A DNA stretch of 64,000 bases from Scatophagus argus (GCF_020382885.2 NC_058513.1:9581774-9645773), one strand, 5' to 3'; counted from the first letter of the stretch, positions 1-13,288 are shown. Numbers and translations: made by a program. The notes: a model not told the origin generated them from the sequence alone.

Positions 1-2059
1 ACCAAAATACAGACATATACACAGACACGGTTAATACTCACTTGCGTTTGGTTCAGGTTCGTTTCGAGTGCGTGCGGAAACACGCACATCAAGCTTTAAG
101 ATCAATCAAAATGTAGTTTTCTTTGTTAGATCGCTCTTTCTTATGATTTCAGAGAGTATCCAGTTTCTCGCAGGCATTCAGATGATCTTTTTCACCCCCG
201 ATTTTAAACAAATCAAAATAGGATTGCGCGCGTCTGTTGCTGAAAATCTCGTTTTGACACCGTTATTGCCGAATGTTACTTAAAGCTTATGGTCATGCTG
301 ATGATGGCAGGGGATGAGTCTTTCGGATGAAATGAAGCAGAAGTCCCTCTGAAAACTGGCTTTTTTTTTCCCCCCTGCTATTTCCCTCGATTTCAGAGCC
401 CCTCTCCCACCTCTTTGTTATTGCCAAAAATAATTGCCAGCCTTTGTTACAGTGTCTCTACGCTTCCAGGGTGTAGCTACCATTCAGCTCCTTCCTCTGT
501 CTCCCCTTTCCAAATGTTTCAATGGAGATGCAGCCTGCAGACACCTCTCTCTTTGCCTTTCCCTCTCTGTGCCTCTCTCTGTTCCTTTGGAGGAGCGTCA
601 CCTTCTGCACTATTTTTTTTCCTCAGACGATACATGTGGGCGGATTAGAGAACAAGACAGAGGGGTGGGAGGACCCCGGTGAATACAGAGGCTAATTTCT
701 CATATGGCTGCTGAACTTCATAAATAGGCCTACGTATGCTTTAAAAAAAAACAACAACAACAACAACAAAAAAAGAAAAAAAACATAAACAAAACACACA
801 CACGGCAGCGCTATGAGAGGAAGGGATTGTGTTGATTTATTTGATTTTTTTTTAATTTATTTTCCCCTTCTCCCCCCTCACACGTCCTCCCTCCGTCCTC
901 CCCACTTATCCTACGTTGCCCACACATGCTCACTCTGCTGGACGGGCGCACAAACACCATTTTGTCTACAGGTTCCCAGCCTTGACTGGCTCGGCTGACA
1001 TCAGCAGTCATGTGGTAGCAGAGGAGCAGGTGGGTTGTATGACAGCATGGGTAGTATATTCAGTAATTATCATAATAATAATATACCAATTATAGCAACA
1101 GGGACTGTTTTGATTGTTATCTTTGCTCTCTACCCTGAGCAAAGAAAGGGATTTGTCCATATATTTATTTTAAATGTCACTATATGAATGAAATTCCTGA
1201 AACAAGACAATTTACTGGAACAATATAACCAGATTATTTCAGTCTAAGTGTTTGGATGTTACTGGACTTCTTCCACAGTGGTCAGTAATGTTGCTGTTGC
1301 ACTTATGGACAGGAAACTCGTCAAACATCAGCTCATAAAATTTACAACAGCCGTAAAAGGGCAAAAGGCTATTGCTTAGGTGCCTGCGTTTTTCCCTCGA
1401 CCACAAAATGTTGTTGTAAGAGCAGAGTGCGGATAGAAAATGGATGAGTTAAGGAGAGACAATGAGAAGGGAGTTTTTTTTGTAAAGCGCATTGAGTGTG
1501 AAACATACAAAGGAGATTATGTTGATGGTTAATAATTTAAAAATGCCAAAAAAAAGCATAAAATGTCAGAGTTGTGTCAGGCTTTGAAATGCAATAAAGT
1601 GAAAACATTTAAAATGTCATATATGTACAGAAATAAGGCTTGGATCAGCAGCCACTCTGGATTGCGGATACAGACGAGCAAGAAACTCAACCATCAAACA
1701 TGTAAAGGTCTTGTAAAGCTGCTTTTTCATCTATATTTTCTGTCTAGTATTTAGGAAACAAGTCACACTTCATGTAACTCAACCAATACTCCGAACTAAG
1801 CGAGACTTTTACAGCTGTTTTCTGCACGCTCAGGAAACAATGCATAACTCTATTCGGCACTATATCACTCCCTGTTCATAGCCAACCCCAGTCTGGGGTG
1901 GGTCAAAGGTGAGATTTTTACAGGGACTGTACTGCGCTACTACCTGCTGAATTTGTTGATAATTTTTGCTGTTAAAACAGCAGCTAGAGACCAGGAGCAA
2001 ATTCTGCAGAAGTGCACATACAGTAGTTATAGCATTTAACATACAGTTTGTTAAAGGCA
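1..2059. other. Intergenic stretch, no gene supported
   Basis: No frame here resembles a known protein. The segment is CpG-containing and pyrimidine-rich between about 360 and 660, with short AAC and AC microsatellites near 741-805. On the minus strand a good donor-like sequence (CAA then GTGAGTATT) ends at position 42, so the region could hold a first exon of a gene running off the left edge. Nothing else supports that. Confidence 0.4.
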
Positions 2060-2240
2060 TTAAAACAAGATTAAGAATCTACAGCCATGCTAGCGGCTTA
2101 GGCACTGCAGTGCTACGGGATCAACAGGCTAACCTCAGCATGCTAACACACTGAGAGTGACAGTGCATGTTAGCAAGCTAAGATTTGCAAGTTAGCACAA
2201 AGTACAGCTGAGACTGGTGGGAGTTTCAGTTTGATATTCT
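2060..2240 (+). repeat. Interspersed repeat fragment rich in GCTAGC/GCTAAC words
   Basis: The stretch has repeated CATGCTAGC, CATGCTAAC and AAGCTAAG words and ends with CACAAAGTACAGCTGAGA. From memory this matches a very common interspersed element of percomorph fish, here shortened and diverged. I cannot assign it to a class; a non-autonomous DNA element is my best guess. Confidence 0.45.
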
Positions 2241-3079
2241 GAATTTCATGGAAAAGCCTGTTCACAAAAGTGGGATTTGAGAAGTGATTTAAAACAGCTC
2301 AATGATCTCACAAGCCTTATCTCATCGAGCAGGTCGTTTCAATGTCGAGGAGCTCTAACAGCCCGGTCACCTTTAGTCTTTAACTTTGACTTAGGAAGAC
2401 CAAAAGGGACCCATTCGAGGACCTCAGGCTGCAAGCTGGTTCATAGGGGGTCAACAATTCTGTTATGCATGATGGGGTCAGACCCAGATGTGCTTTAGAA
2501 GTGATCAGTAAGATCACTTTTATCTTACTGATCACTAATAATGGCACTAGATGAACAGTCAGGAGATCAGAAATGTCATTAGAATTTACTATCTAAGGAC
2601 CTTGAATATCAGTAGGCTTGAGCTAAAAGATTTCAAGCCAGTCCAACCAATAATTGGCAAGACATTGGAAAGACAAAATTGAACAAAAGACACCAACCTG
2701 CTGGTGGTGCGAGAGCAAACGTCACGTTCACTGGGTCAACAGAGTCATTAAGATTCATCTTCTGGGGATCAATTTATCCTATTGTTGCTGATATATTTCA
2801 GTCTGGAGTAAAGTGGTGGAATGAGGAACCAACAGACCAGCACTTCTATTCAGAGAGGCCTGCTGCAAATCAATGTACAGCATTTACAAGTTCATTTAAG
2901 ACCAACAATATCCAATAACAACAAGCCTGTCAATCACCTCTCATCAAGGCAACATCCTGGGCATAAAACTAAAAGTGAACTCACCCTCAGCATCAGCAGA
3001 CCAGAACAGATGGGCAGGAAGTCATCCACAGAAACTAGCTGACAGTGTTTCTTCAACAACCTGCATAAATACTGAATGT

Positions 3080-3676
3080 TCAACTTTGTTCATCTGAAGA
3101 CTGAGCATTAGTCAACACGGACACATCCACAGTCAGTCTCTTGGCGGCAGCATAGCGCAGCTCATGCATAAGGAAGCAGCAAGCAGCAGACCTGAGGAGA
3201 CACTGTGTGGTCACAAGAAGATTCACAAGCACCAGCAGAGAAAAGAAAATCTGTGAGGAGGCCCAGTAAATGTTACTGTCATTATTGTATGGGTAGACAT
3301 TATACACTGTATATATTATACAAATGAAAATGAACAACAAACAGCCTATAATAGACACTGTATTTGGTGTGTATCTATGATGTAGTGTATATTTCCACAG
3401 ATGAGGATTGCACTGCAGGGTAAACACAAAGGATTGCTGTCCTTGAGGATGCAAAGACCAACTGACAATGAGAAACTGGTGGTTCAATAATCTGTATTGA
3501 TGTTGTCCATCACTACTCAAACAACAGTGTCCAAAGACTTGGTGGACAGAAATGAAAAACGCCACTTCAGAGGTGAAACTCGTAGTGATCTTCAGGTCTA
3601 TAATGTATTTTATTTTCAGCAGAAGGCGGTCGCATGGAGATTTAGAATTTGGTTTTGGTATGAGAACGTAAGACAC
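3080..3676 (-). CDS. Hypothetical 198-codon frame with two hydrophobic helices
   Basis: This is an uninterrupted frame on the minus strand. Two hydrophobic stretches can be seen, at about residues 107-128 (VSIIGCLLFIFICIIYTV) and about 142-165 (IFFSLLVLVNLLVTTQ), followed by a charged tail ending SSDEQS. I do not recognise the family. Another minus frame just upstream (3642-3860) starts with a leucine-rich, signal-like MGLEALLLLLTW, but I see no clear splice pair joining them. It may be the last exon of a small membrane protein, a pseudogene, or chance. Confidence 0.22.
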   Translation of the reverse strand: MSYVLIPKPNSKSPCDRLLLKIKYIIDLKITTSFTSEVAFFISVHQVFGHCCLSSDGQHQYRLLNHQFLIVSWSLHPQGQQSFVFTLQCNPHLWKYTLHHRYTPNTVSIIGCLLFIFICIIYTVYNVYPYNNDSNIYWASSQIFFSLLVLVNLLVTTQCLLRSAACCFLMHELRYAAAKRLTVDVSVLTNAQSSDEQS

Positions 3677-3860
3677 ACAAAAGAAGCACTGCAGAGCTGC
3701 TGCTCATAAACCCACAGACCACACAACAAATGTCAACATTGACTCTAATCACTTTGGAGGCAGAAACAATGCGCAGTAGTATGGAAGACTGTAAGCTACA
3801 GTTTATTGAATTATGAAGTAAGTGCCATGTTAGCAACAGCAGTAATGCCTCCAGTCCCAT

Positions 3861-5410
3861 CAGGAGATTTGTTAAACCAGTGGACGCTTTCCTATTACCA
3901 TGTTATTTCCAGCAGTGCAGTGATCAGATGGAAAATTCCAGCAAGCCAGTCCGTCAGGAGGCTCTGAGGCCTCACTTTAAATACATAAATACTGTGTTAT
4001 TGTGAGAACTTAACCAAAACCTTGATTATGTCTTCAACAGGGCCCTATCGAGACCACAGTTTTATACAAACTGAAGTTCTTCCAGACTCAGTCTGGTATC
4101 AGAATCGTAACACAAATGATTCTGAAAGGCACGAAACGAAGGCTATTGCCAGATGAGATGAAATCATGTTTTGGGCTCATTCAAGCAAAAATGAAATTAG
4201 CCATCAATATCTAATTGAATAGATGTGTTCTGTTCTGCTTGTCTGTAATCCATCACAGTGTGCAGCCATACAGGAAGCACAGGGATGGATCGAGCAGGGC
4301 ATGAAGGATAACCGCATACTGTGTGGCCAAATGGATCCTGTACCATTTCTCTCATGTCTTTACAATAAAATTTTAATAAAAGTTCCCTTGACTCATAACA
4401 ATCTTTACTGGGTGTTGTAACTTGACTTCCTGAAAACAGCCTCTTAGCGGGTGTAAGTGTTTGAATGACAGCAACAAATATATCTGGAACACACCGCACA
4501 TAAAGGCGATAGGAAATCTTAAAAATCTTTGTCTAGTGATGAACGACCCAAGATCTGAACAAACAGTTTATATAACACTGGAACAATATGTCTCATTTAA
4601 ATGATTCTGAAATTTTGAGTTCTCAAGAGTACTCCAGAGAAGGAAGTGGATTTGAACATTTGCCTACAAATTCTAAGAAAAACATTTCTTAGAAACTATG
4701 TGATATTTAAGGTCATTCCCCATACACACGATTCTAACCGTGTCCGGCTGTGTCTTTATTTGTCAGTATCTCAGCTGCAGAATGTTCAAAAGACTGTATA
4801 TGTACGTGAGACAGCATCACAGCTTTTACCACAAGACTCCCAATAGTGTAACCAGGATTCATCCTGTAAACACACTCAATTTGGGACATTATGAACTAAA
4901 AAGAAATTTGCAAAACACATTAATCTTTGTGATCACAGCTGAAGGAAACTGGTGACATTTTAAATGTTGATTTCTGTTAAAAGTGTCTTGATTCCCAGGA
5001 AATGGTAGTCATGCCTTAAAATCTTGGATGGCGACCCTGAACAGATGTGGGATCTCAGGATATCACTGGCACAAGGGAGATCATCTGAGGGTAATCTGAT
5101 CTGCTCCAAATGCAGCTGCAAGATCACATAATGGGAACTAAATAGTACCGGTAAGCCTTTAGGAGTTATCTTCAGCAATGCATTTCATACAACAGCTACA
5201 ACTAGTGTGTGTCTTCTCCTCATAAACCCAGACTGAGCTGCATGATGAGTGAGTCTCCATCTCCATCCTTCAACGGCTGCAATTAATTTTCATTATTTAT
5301 CAATGTTTCAGGACATCCAGTCTCTCTAACTTGTTCCTCCATTTTAAGATCCAGACAAAACAGGCTTAATACAAACAGGTGAAGCTCAACATCATCATAA
5401 TGAATCTAAC
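3861..5410. other. Intergenic stretch, nothing recognised
   Basis: AT-rich unique-looking sequence. Short frames on both strands show no domain, and no RNA gene or tandem array was seen. Confidence 0.4.
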
Positions 5411-5895
5411 ACATTATATAGACAAAAGTATCCAGACAGACCTCTTTATGGGGTTGTTTTTCAGGTGTTGTCCCTTACTTCCAGTGAAGGGAAATCATAA
5501 GGCGTCAGCATACCAAGACATTTTGGACAATGCTGTGCTTCCAACTTTGTTGCAAGAGTTTCTATTACAGCATGACTGTGCCCCAGTTTGGTGTGGAAGA
5601 ACTCGACTGGCCCTCACAGAGTTCTGACCTCAACCCCATAAAACACCCCTGAGATGAACTGGAACAGAGATTGTGAGTCCGACCTTTTTTGTTCAATGTC
5701 TGACCTCACAAACGCTCTACTGCATGAATGCGCAGAAATTCCCACAGAAACACAGAATGAGCCAGAATAGAAACCCATAGAGGAATAGAGGAAGCCGTTA
5801 TAGCTTCAAAGCTGTCAGTGTATTTAGAATGTGACGTCATTAAAGTCCCTGTTGGCGTAATGGCCAGGTGTCCCAACACTTTTGTCCATATAGTG
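5411..5895 (+). mobile_element. Internally deleted Tc1-like DNA transposon
   Basis: The ends are inverted repeats: the left end reads TATATAGACAAAAGTAT, and the reverse complement of the right end reads CACTATATGGACAAAAGTGT. Between them are broken pieces of a Tc1 transposase in order: a segment like VKGNHKASAYQDILDNA, then QHDCAPV, then in another frame EELDWPSQSSDLNPIK. Most of the transposase is missing and the frame has shifted, so this is a non-autonomous fossil copy. It is about 485 bp, against roughly 1.3-1.6 kb for complete Tc1 elements. A second copy of the family lies at 14105-14368. Confidence 0.8.
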
Positions 5896-7729
5896 AAAGT
5901 TACGTTACAGACGTTGAGTAGAGCCCCACAAACGTTTAACCACTATAGTCATGAAACGGCCTTACCAAAACACCCAGCGTTATCCAGACAACTTAAATGA
6001 GTCGATTCCTGCATTTAAATTTACACTGAGGTTGGCTGCGCTGCTTTTTTTCTGCCAGAGGCCTTCAGAGAGTCTGACCGAGCTCTATATAGAGCTTAAT
6101 TTAGAGCCTGGAGGCTGCACACCAAGGGCATCGGTATCAGTTCAGCAATGTGGGCCAAACTGTGCATCAGCTACTGAGCAACAAATTACACATGACACAC
6201 TGTTGGCACACAGGGAGCCTAAATTCCTTACTTCATCACTATGGATGGAAAAAAATGGGCACGGTACATGTGCAACCATACAAAAAATGTTTGTATTTTT
6301 AAAAAAAAACCAACAAAAAAAAAAAAACAAAACAACTTGCAGTTGAAGAAGAAACAAACAGAAAACTGATTCTTCTAAAACTGAAGGGAACCTGTCCTTC
6401 TCATTGAGTGTTTAAAAAGTATAAGAAATAAATCTTTCATCTGCCTGAGACCTCCACAATCTGATCAGACTCCAGAACTTCACAGGTTAATTTAGAGCCT
6501 GGACTCTTCTGACTAAGGTTTCATATCTGCTGGGAGAGGCACACTTCCTCCATCAGAAACGGGCAACAAATCACACCGACATGGTGTGAGGACACAAGGA
6601 GCCTAAATCCCTCGCTCTGGCACTGGAGTTGAAGCACAAGATGTTAAAGTTGTCATAAGTGCAAAGTATTGACTTTTGTTTTTTTTTTCTTGGACACCAT
6701 ATTTTTTAGAAAATATAAAATATCGGCATTTAAGAGTACCAAGAGGAAGGAACAGTTCTCTGGAACTCCAGGTGTGAGCACAAAGATGACAATACAGTAC
6801 TTGTGGCAGTTTAACTTTGGACAAACTGGCTGTCAGTGAGGCAGAAATTTATCCAACAAACTATGCTACTGTAAACCAGCATCCTGTGGATCATTAAGTA
6901 GTAAGAAAGCTGCAGATTACATAAAAATCCAAAATGGAGCACATTTTTCTTTCAGAGATTATGGCCAGACTGAACCTGGATGAGTTTGCTTCTGTCTTTC
7001 ACAACAACTGTATCACTGGAGAGGAGTTTAATGAATAGTAATTAGAATATAGCTAAATAAAAATAATTTCTCTCACGTTTTATTCATGAAACAAACAACT
7101 TGTAAGGCAACCGGAATCAAATTCTGTACAGACCAAATCATGGAAGATCCAATATCTGAAACAAACAATTTATATAACCCTGGAACAATGTGCTATGCGT
7201 GCTAGAAAATGACCTTCAGTACTCAAGGACACTCCATAGAGGAAAGCGGATGTTTCGCAATTTGAACATCTGCTTCCAACTGTTAAGAACAACATTATTT
7301 GGAAATAATGTTGATATTTAAGAATTAATAAGGAAACAGCTGAAAGGATCCGTGTAAATCAAGATTCCTTGCTCTCCCAGACACTTTAAACCCTGTGAGA
7401 GTCACAGCCTGAGATGCTCGGACAGAATACTCATAGCTTTGTGCAAGTCTTGGCAAATGAGAAAAAAGCAATTGTTCATATCTTGAAATGTCCCATGTGA
7501 GGCGCTCTGGCTGACAAAATAACATCTGTGGACATCTTTCATTCTCATTGCTATTCTTCATGGTTTGCTTTTGCTGTAATAGATCTTAGATAAGCTCCCA
7601 AGTGTTTAACATCTGTCAATTTAAATGTCTCCCGGTGGTTTTGTCTTCAAAACACAAACCCAAACCTCTAATTGTTTCAGTCGGGTCTGCTCCGATCCAG
7701 GGATGATCTTTCCTCTTGCAGCTTTGACT
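5896..7729. other. Intergenic stretch downstream of rexo4
   Basis: No gene recognised. It has A-rich runs around 6298-6340 and low-complexity AT-rich sequence. The left part of rexo4's 3' UTR probably lies in the right end of this stretch. Confidence 0.4.
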
Positions 7730-10700
7730 TCAAAGTCCCATGAGCTTCTTGTCCTTGTTCTTGGGAAACCTGGGCTCTCTCTCATTCTTATTGTCTGAGA
7801 CTTTGTTCTTCTGTTTGGCTTTAATCTCTGCTTCCCACTGTTTTTTCACCAGCGTGTAGAGCCTCATGGTGGCCTGTGCATCTTGGACCTGGGAGCAACA
7901 GCGGAAGACAGAGAGAGGGGGGGGGGGGGGTCAGTCCAAGACGCTCTGTGTTGCAATAGCTGTGGCCATGTTTCAGCTTGAAAGAAAGAAAAGTGTTTGA
8001 TTACGACTTACGGATGAATGTTCACCCTGTTGGACATTGACGTTGAGTATTTCTCTACAGAGGAGTTTCAGTGAGGGTCGTCCGCACTGAAGAAAAATAA
8101 TAACAATCACTTAATATACAACACCTCTTGTGAGAATTGGTCAGGGACTCTATAAGGTCCACTCAGTCGTACCTTTACAATCTTCTTAAAAGGTTTGTAC
8201 TTCTGAGTGTCCCGGATTTTCTTTTTTGGATGATCCAAGAGTAAAATCTGAAACACGGGATGGAGATTGGTTTAGAAGTGCGTACATTTATTTTATTTCA
8301 CTTCCCTCTGAGACCTTAGACGCAGGCTACCTTTAAGTCATTGTGTATCGCATGTCCAACCACTATTCTCCCTTTCAGTATCTCAGCAACCTCCCTCTGC
8401 ACAATCCGGACATCCTCTCCTGCAGTGAAGCGAGATGAGAAATTATGGGACAACAGGACACAAACATTTTCTCATTACAGACGCTTTCATGACTCACCAT
8501 TTCTGATGTCCTGCGGTCGGATGCCACTGACGGCTGTCCTGTAGTCTGTCACCTTCTCCGTGGGCTTTACATGTTTGTCATAGATGCATTTCCCAAACTG
8601 GTTCACGAGGGACACACGAGCCAAGATGCTGTCCTCTCCGTCAGCACCGACTCCCACCATCTCGCAATCGATGGCCACAGCTCTGGTGAGGCTATACAGG
8701 CGAAAAGCAAACAGGGTGACAAGCGAGGACAGTCGTCACAACTAAGTCAACGCAGAGAAGTTAAGCTGAGATGATCTGTTCTCTCTGCTTTTGTTACATA
8801 CAGATGTAATATAGTCTGCTTTTAGTATGTTTGTCACTTTAGCTAAATTGGTTGCATCATCTTTAAAAAAAAAAAAAAGTGAGCTGTAACGTTGTACTAA
8901 AAATTTATCTATCTCACTCCTCTTTTTCCTCCACATGTTGTAATGTGTTACCATTTATGAGTTTGAAATTCATTAAAGGCTGCTGAAGGTTCAGATTTGT
9001 ATTCACAAACTTTGCTGCCAGAAAGGGAAGCACAAATAAATGCAATTAGAATCATTACTTCTTCAGCTTCACCATAATGGCTCTTATTAAGTCATGTCTC
9101 AGGTCTCAGGTGTAAGACGACCAACCCTTGAACATATCTCCAACGAGGCATTTTTTGTTGGTTTTGTTGGGTCTCTCTAAAAATCAAATGAAAGAGTTTG
9201 TTCTAGATTTGCTTTAATTGGAAAGTGTCATGAGACAACTGTTGTTGTGATGTGGTGCTGTATAAATACATTGAATTAAACTGAACCTTGAAAACAGCAC
9301 CCACTCTTAAACAGAAGGTTTTATGTCACTGTAAATTGGTTTTCAGGCTGTTACAAAACAAACTGAAAACAACTGCTGTCTGGAAGGCAGACGAAACACA
9401 TTCATCACTCTAAACCAGTACGGTATGGCAGGGAAAACAGTAGGCAGTAAAGTGTATTACTATTCTTGCAAAAAATTAGATGAGAAGATCAATCCTATTC
9501 CCATGCATGTCCATTAAGTATAAAGCTGTAGACAGCACCCAGATTGTCTATCGTAACATAAAGTCTTGATGTAGGAGGAAACACCTAGTCTTGCTCTGAG
9601 CCAAAGGTAAGGACTTCCTGGAGTTGTGCTGTAACGGTGAGGTTGGAACGGAACCAGCTGAGACTCCAGGAAGTCAGTAATTAGCTGCTGGCAAGCAGAC
9701 TGTGTTGCCTACAGAAAGAGCTAGGTGAGATTTTTACCGTACAGACGTGGGAGTGGTATTGATCTTCTCATCTTATTATCAGCAAGAAAACAAATAAGCA
9801 AATTACACAAAAAGTCAAACACAATCTACACCGTTTGCAAAAACGACAGCAGTAAAGCACAAGTATGCACACCTTCCACTCGGAGGACAATGCTGAAATC
9901 ACAGAGCTTTTCAGGGTGGCCAACAGCAGAATAAGTTGTGAATGTTACTGTACCGACCTGTCATTGAATTTTTATGACACAAACCCTCTTGAAGTACAAC
10001 TGTGGGGTTACAAAAACACACTCCATCATCACTCACCCGTCAAAGGCTTTTTCTTTGACCAGGGCGCTCTGTGTGTCCTTGTTCTTTTGAATGCCCTGCT
10101 TCTTCCTCATGACCTCTGCTGCCTCTGCTCCCACTGTTGCCTCAATGTCATCAGGGTCCACATCATCAAACCAGAGGTCATCTCTACAACAGCACAGGGC
10201 GAGACGAAGTTAGAGGCGACAACTGACTTAAACATTACCGGAAGTTTTGGGCCGTATACTTACTCTGTAGGTTTCTTCTCCTCAACAACATCCTTCCTCT
10301 TCTTCTTCTTCTTGGCAGATTGCTCACTGTTTGACTTTCCCCTGTCCCTTTCCCTTTTTGGAGCAGCAGACTGTCTTGTCTCTGAGACACATGGAAGCTT
10401 CGAGTTGACCTGACCGTCCTTGGGGAGAACACTGTTAGGAACTGTTTTCTGCTTAGTTTTCTTCTCAGCGTCTGTCTGGCTGAGAGAGAAGCTGCTCTTT
10501 GGAATATTTTTAGAAGTATTTTCTTTGGCGTCCTCTTTTTGCAGAGTGCCATTCCGACATTGTGGTTGCACAGGCTGCTGCTGCTTCGCCGGTTGACTGA
10601 CTTTCAGCATCTGTGGAAAGTTGAGAAAAGTTGTGAACAATCTCCAGGGAAGTACTGAACCTGACAAAATCTAATAAACAGATATGACACATGAACTTGC

Positions 10701-10955
10701 TAGCCAGACCAAGCTCTTTTAATGACAAACCTCTTGCAATGTTTTCCAGTTAGCAGAGAACTCTTGGGCATCTTTTGGAGGTGCCGTTTGCTGAACTTTG
10801 GCTTTTTGTTTGTCCTGGGGAGGAGGCATTTTCTTTCTGAACTTCTCTTTCATCCACTGTTTCCTTTTCTTTTTTGCTGTGTGATTTTTCTCTGTAGGTT
10901 TTGGTCGTTTTGTTTTGGCAGGAGCGTCTGTCTTCATTGCCTTTACCTTTGACAT
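7730..10955 (-). CDS. rexo4: RNA exonuclease 4 (REXO4), eight coding exons
   Basis: Nuclear/nucleolar 3'-5' exonuclease of the DEDDh superfamily, implicated in rRNA processing. Coding exons on the minus strand are 10731-10955, 10264-10610, 10037-10183, 8498-8691, 8331-8419, 8173-8247, 8012-8086 and 7730-7888. They sum to 1311 nt, giving 436 aa, close to human REXO4 (422 aa). The N-terminal third is a lysine-rich basic tail, then an acidic DDLWFDDVDPDDIE segment as in the orthologue. The nuclease domain has all DEDDh parts: AIDCEMVGVG (D, E), GHAIHNDLK (D) and EHSSVQDAQ (H, D). KPTEKVTDYRTAVSGIRP is diagnostic of the family. The start ATG at 10955 matches the orthologue's MxKxK beginning. A run of 13 or more G lies in the last intron near 7917-7930. 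The gene is divergent from pigp. Confidence 0.95.
9735..9815 (+). repeat. Interspersed repeat fragment in a rexo4 intron
   Basis: The string GGGAGTGGTATTGATCTTCTCATCTTA followed by CAGCAAGAAAACAAATAAGCA resembles the right half of a common percomorph repeat, recalled from memory. A fragment of its left half appears at 56475-56600. Class uncertain. Confidence 0.4.
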
Positions 10956-11889
10956 TCTGGTCAGTTTGGATAAAATTAGTTTTGTATCAGTTAAAAGTCT
11001 GTAACGCCTCTTAGCTGTCTTCAACCACGCCGGATAGTCAGAGCTGCGACATTCGTTCAGCGGGTAACGCTTTTAAAAAACGTAACGGTCAAAGCCGTCT
11101 CACCAAGAAAAGTCTCCCCGGAATTAGTTTATCGGGTAGCAGCACAAACCCTGGGAAAATGTTTGAATATTGTCGTTAACTGATGAGAAAATTGCTCAGT
11201 GGTACACTCCAGGTGCTCCAAAGCCATGCTGAAATGTGTTTTTCCGAGATGTGTATCCGTCAAATGTGTCCGGAAATGACATACGTTCGAAAAGCACATA
11301 ATTACCAAGCCAGAATATAAAACAGAGACACAGCACACAATTAGTCTATATCAGGTCGTATCCACACCAATGTATAAAATGTACTGATACGTTAAAATTA
11401 TGATTTGCACTTTGTTTAGCTTCTTATATCAAATGTGGAACTTCTTATGGTAAACATTTGACATCGGACTGAATATCACGTAGGACAAAATGTAGGCAGG
11501 ACTAATCGATTGACGAAGGTTGAGTGTGAAATTTTAAATGTAATAGAGAGAAGAATTCGTCTCGGTTTTGGGAAAGATGTTCATTCCTTAACTTTAATTT
11601 TATCTTTTTTTAAACGTGCATTTTGGATAACTGCGACTCGTGGCATATTTCGAGGATATTCTGGTAAATAACTCAGTTAAAGCTTAGTTTATATGCGCTG
11701 AAAGAGAAAATGTCTGGCATCGTTAGATTTCACACATCGGGATGTTGTCAGGAGGCTTGTACTAGCTGTTAACTCAACCAAACATTTAGGAATTTAACTC
11801 CATCTAACTTTTGGCCTGAAGCTTGATGTATTTCTTGAATTGTGACAATTCTTCCATAGTAAGTTTGTTTCTTGTTGTGGTTTCAGATC
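10956..11889. promoter_or_regulatory. Divergent promoter region between rexo4 and pigp
   Basis: The rexo4 start codon and the first coding pigp exon are about 930 bp apart and point away from each other. CpGs cluster between about 11020 and 11130. No TATA box is obvious, which fits housekeeping genes. The pigp start codon lies just after an acceptor (TTTCAG), so a non-coding first pigp exon must lie in this interval. I could not place its ends. Confidence 0.45.
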
Positions 11890-13204
11890 ATGGTGGAGAG
11901 CACTCCCTCTCCTCTGCCCGAAAGAGCAATTTACGGGTTTGTTCTTTACCTTGGCTCCCACTTCGGCTTCTGTAAGTAAAATATTGTTATTTCACTCTTC
12001 AGTATGAAAACCTTAGCAGGTGTGATTTAAAATGAAGCGAACTGGTTAGAATTTGTATATAGTCGTGCATACATTAGCAAAACAAGAGCACAGACATTAT
12101 TCCAGTTCATCAAGTTTGACTTCACACGTTATAATGTACCGCAGGGATGTTATGTAGCCCTATATACACAATCACATAGTAAAATTGTTTGTGCCTCTCA
12201 TATATTATTATTACACCCCTCTCTCTGTGGCTGCTATACACACACACTCACTCTCAAGTCATTTATAAAGTCATTTAGCCTGAACATAGTGTGTCATTTA
12301 GCTTTATACAGAGCCCGGTCAGACTCCCTGAAGGCCTCTGGCAGCAGAAAAGCAGCGCAGCAAACCTCAGTGTAAATTTAAATGCAGAAATTTGCTCCTT
12401 TTAGTAGATAACACTGGGTGTTTTGGTAAATTTGTTAAATGACTATGACTAGTGGTTGCAAATTCATGCAGTAATACTGGCTGTGTGTGTTCAATTTTTA
12501 ATTTCCCAAACAGTGTGAAAAAGTACAAGACAAAAAGAAAAATCCGTCTTAACTATGTCTGTAATTCTACATCTACTTTCTTTCTTCTGTCCACAGTTCT
12601 GTATTGCCTGTGGGCATTTATACCAGAGGAGTGGCTTCATTCAATAGGACTGACTTACTGGCCTCAAAAGTAAGTAGAACAAATAGTAGTTATCCAATTA
12701 GGAGGTTTTTTTCTTTTGTCTCTTAAATGAAAAAGATGTACCACATTAGAAGCTTGCAGTCTGTTAACATTTTGCCTTTTGTAGATATTGGGCCCTTGCT
12801 GTGCCGATCTATCTGCTGGTTGCTTTAATGATCAGTGTGGTGTTGCTGTTTGGAGTCAACATGAACAACACGGCTCCACTCGACTCCATGGACACCATCA
12901 CAGGTGACCTGCTGGTGACGATGCATCTGTTTGGCAACATCATCATTTTATATCCTCTACACATTTGTACTGCAAAGCTACCGATATTAATACTGTAATC
13001 AATGCACTGTAAAATGGTAAGAGGAATTTGTCATAGAGTTTTAAACTTCTACACCGTAACACCCTTGAACCTCTGCTTTCTATTACAGATGTGTATGCTC
13101 AGGGCCAGAGGACACAATGCTGCCACAAAGGGGGAATACCCACACTGAAAGATGTTTCAATCAGTGAAGTCAACAAAATGTTCTATTTGTCACCCGAGGA
13201 ATAA
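11890..13204 (+). CDS. pigp: PIG-P, subunit of GPI GlcNAc transferase
   Basis: Small ER membrane subunit of the complex that adds GlcNAc to phosphatidylinositol, the first step of GPI-anchor synthesis. Exons 11890-11971, 12597-12669, 12785-12903 and 13089-13204 give 129 aa (human about 134). The protein starts [19 protein letters not shown] and contains the conserved [18 protein letters not shown]. Two membrane segments are visible: about residues 15-33 ([19 protein letters not shown]) and about 54-73 ([20 protein letters not shown]). The tail [15 protein letters not shown] is nearly identical to the orthologue. Reading past the third exon's donor would give a different tail ending at 12998, which lacks the conserved C terminus, so the four-exon form is preferred. 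Confidence 0.95.
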
Positions 13205-13288
13205 CAAGCACCAACTGTTTTTAGCTGGACGCACAGCAGAAGAGAAGCTGCTGGGGATTTATTGTGGTGTCACTATTTATCTATTGTT

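Noticed and set aside
1-200. First exon of a minus-strand gene ending at position 43
   Set aside because: Only a donor-like motif supports it; no coding sequence or TATA box can be seen.
10235-10552. Overlapping minus frames inside rexo4 exon 2
   Set aside because: Lysine/serine-rich low-complexity coding DNA leaves other frames open; only the frame joined by phase to exons 1 and 3 is real.
12904-12998. Alternative pigp C terminus by reading past the third exon
   Set aside because: It lacks the conserved SISEVNKMF tail and a good GT donor is present at 12904.
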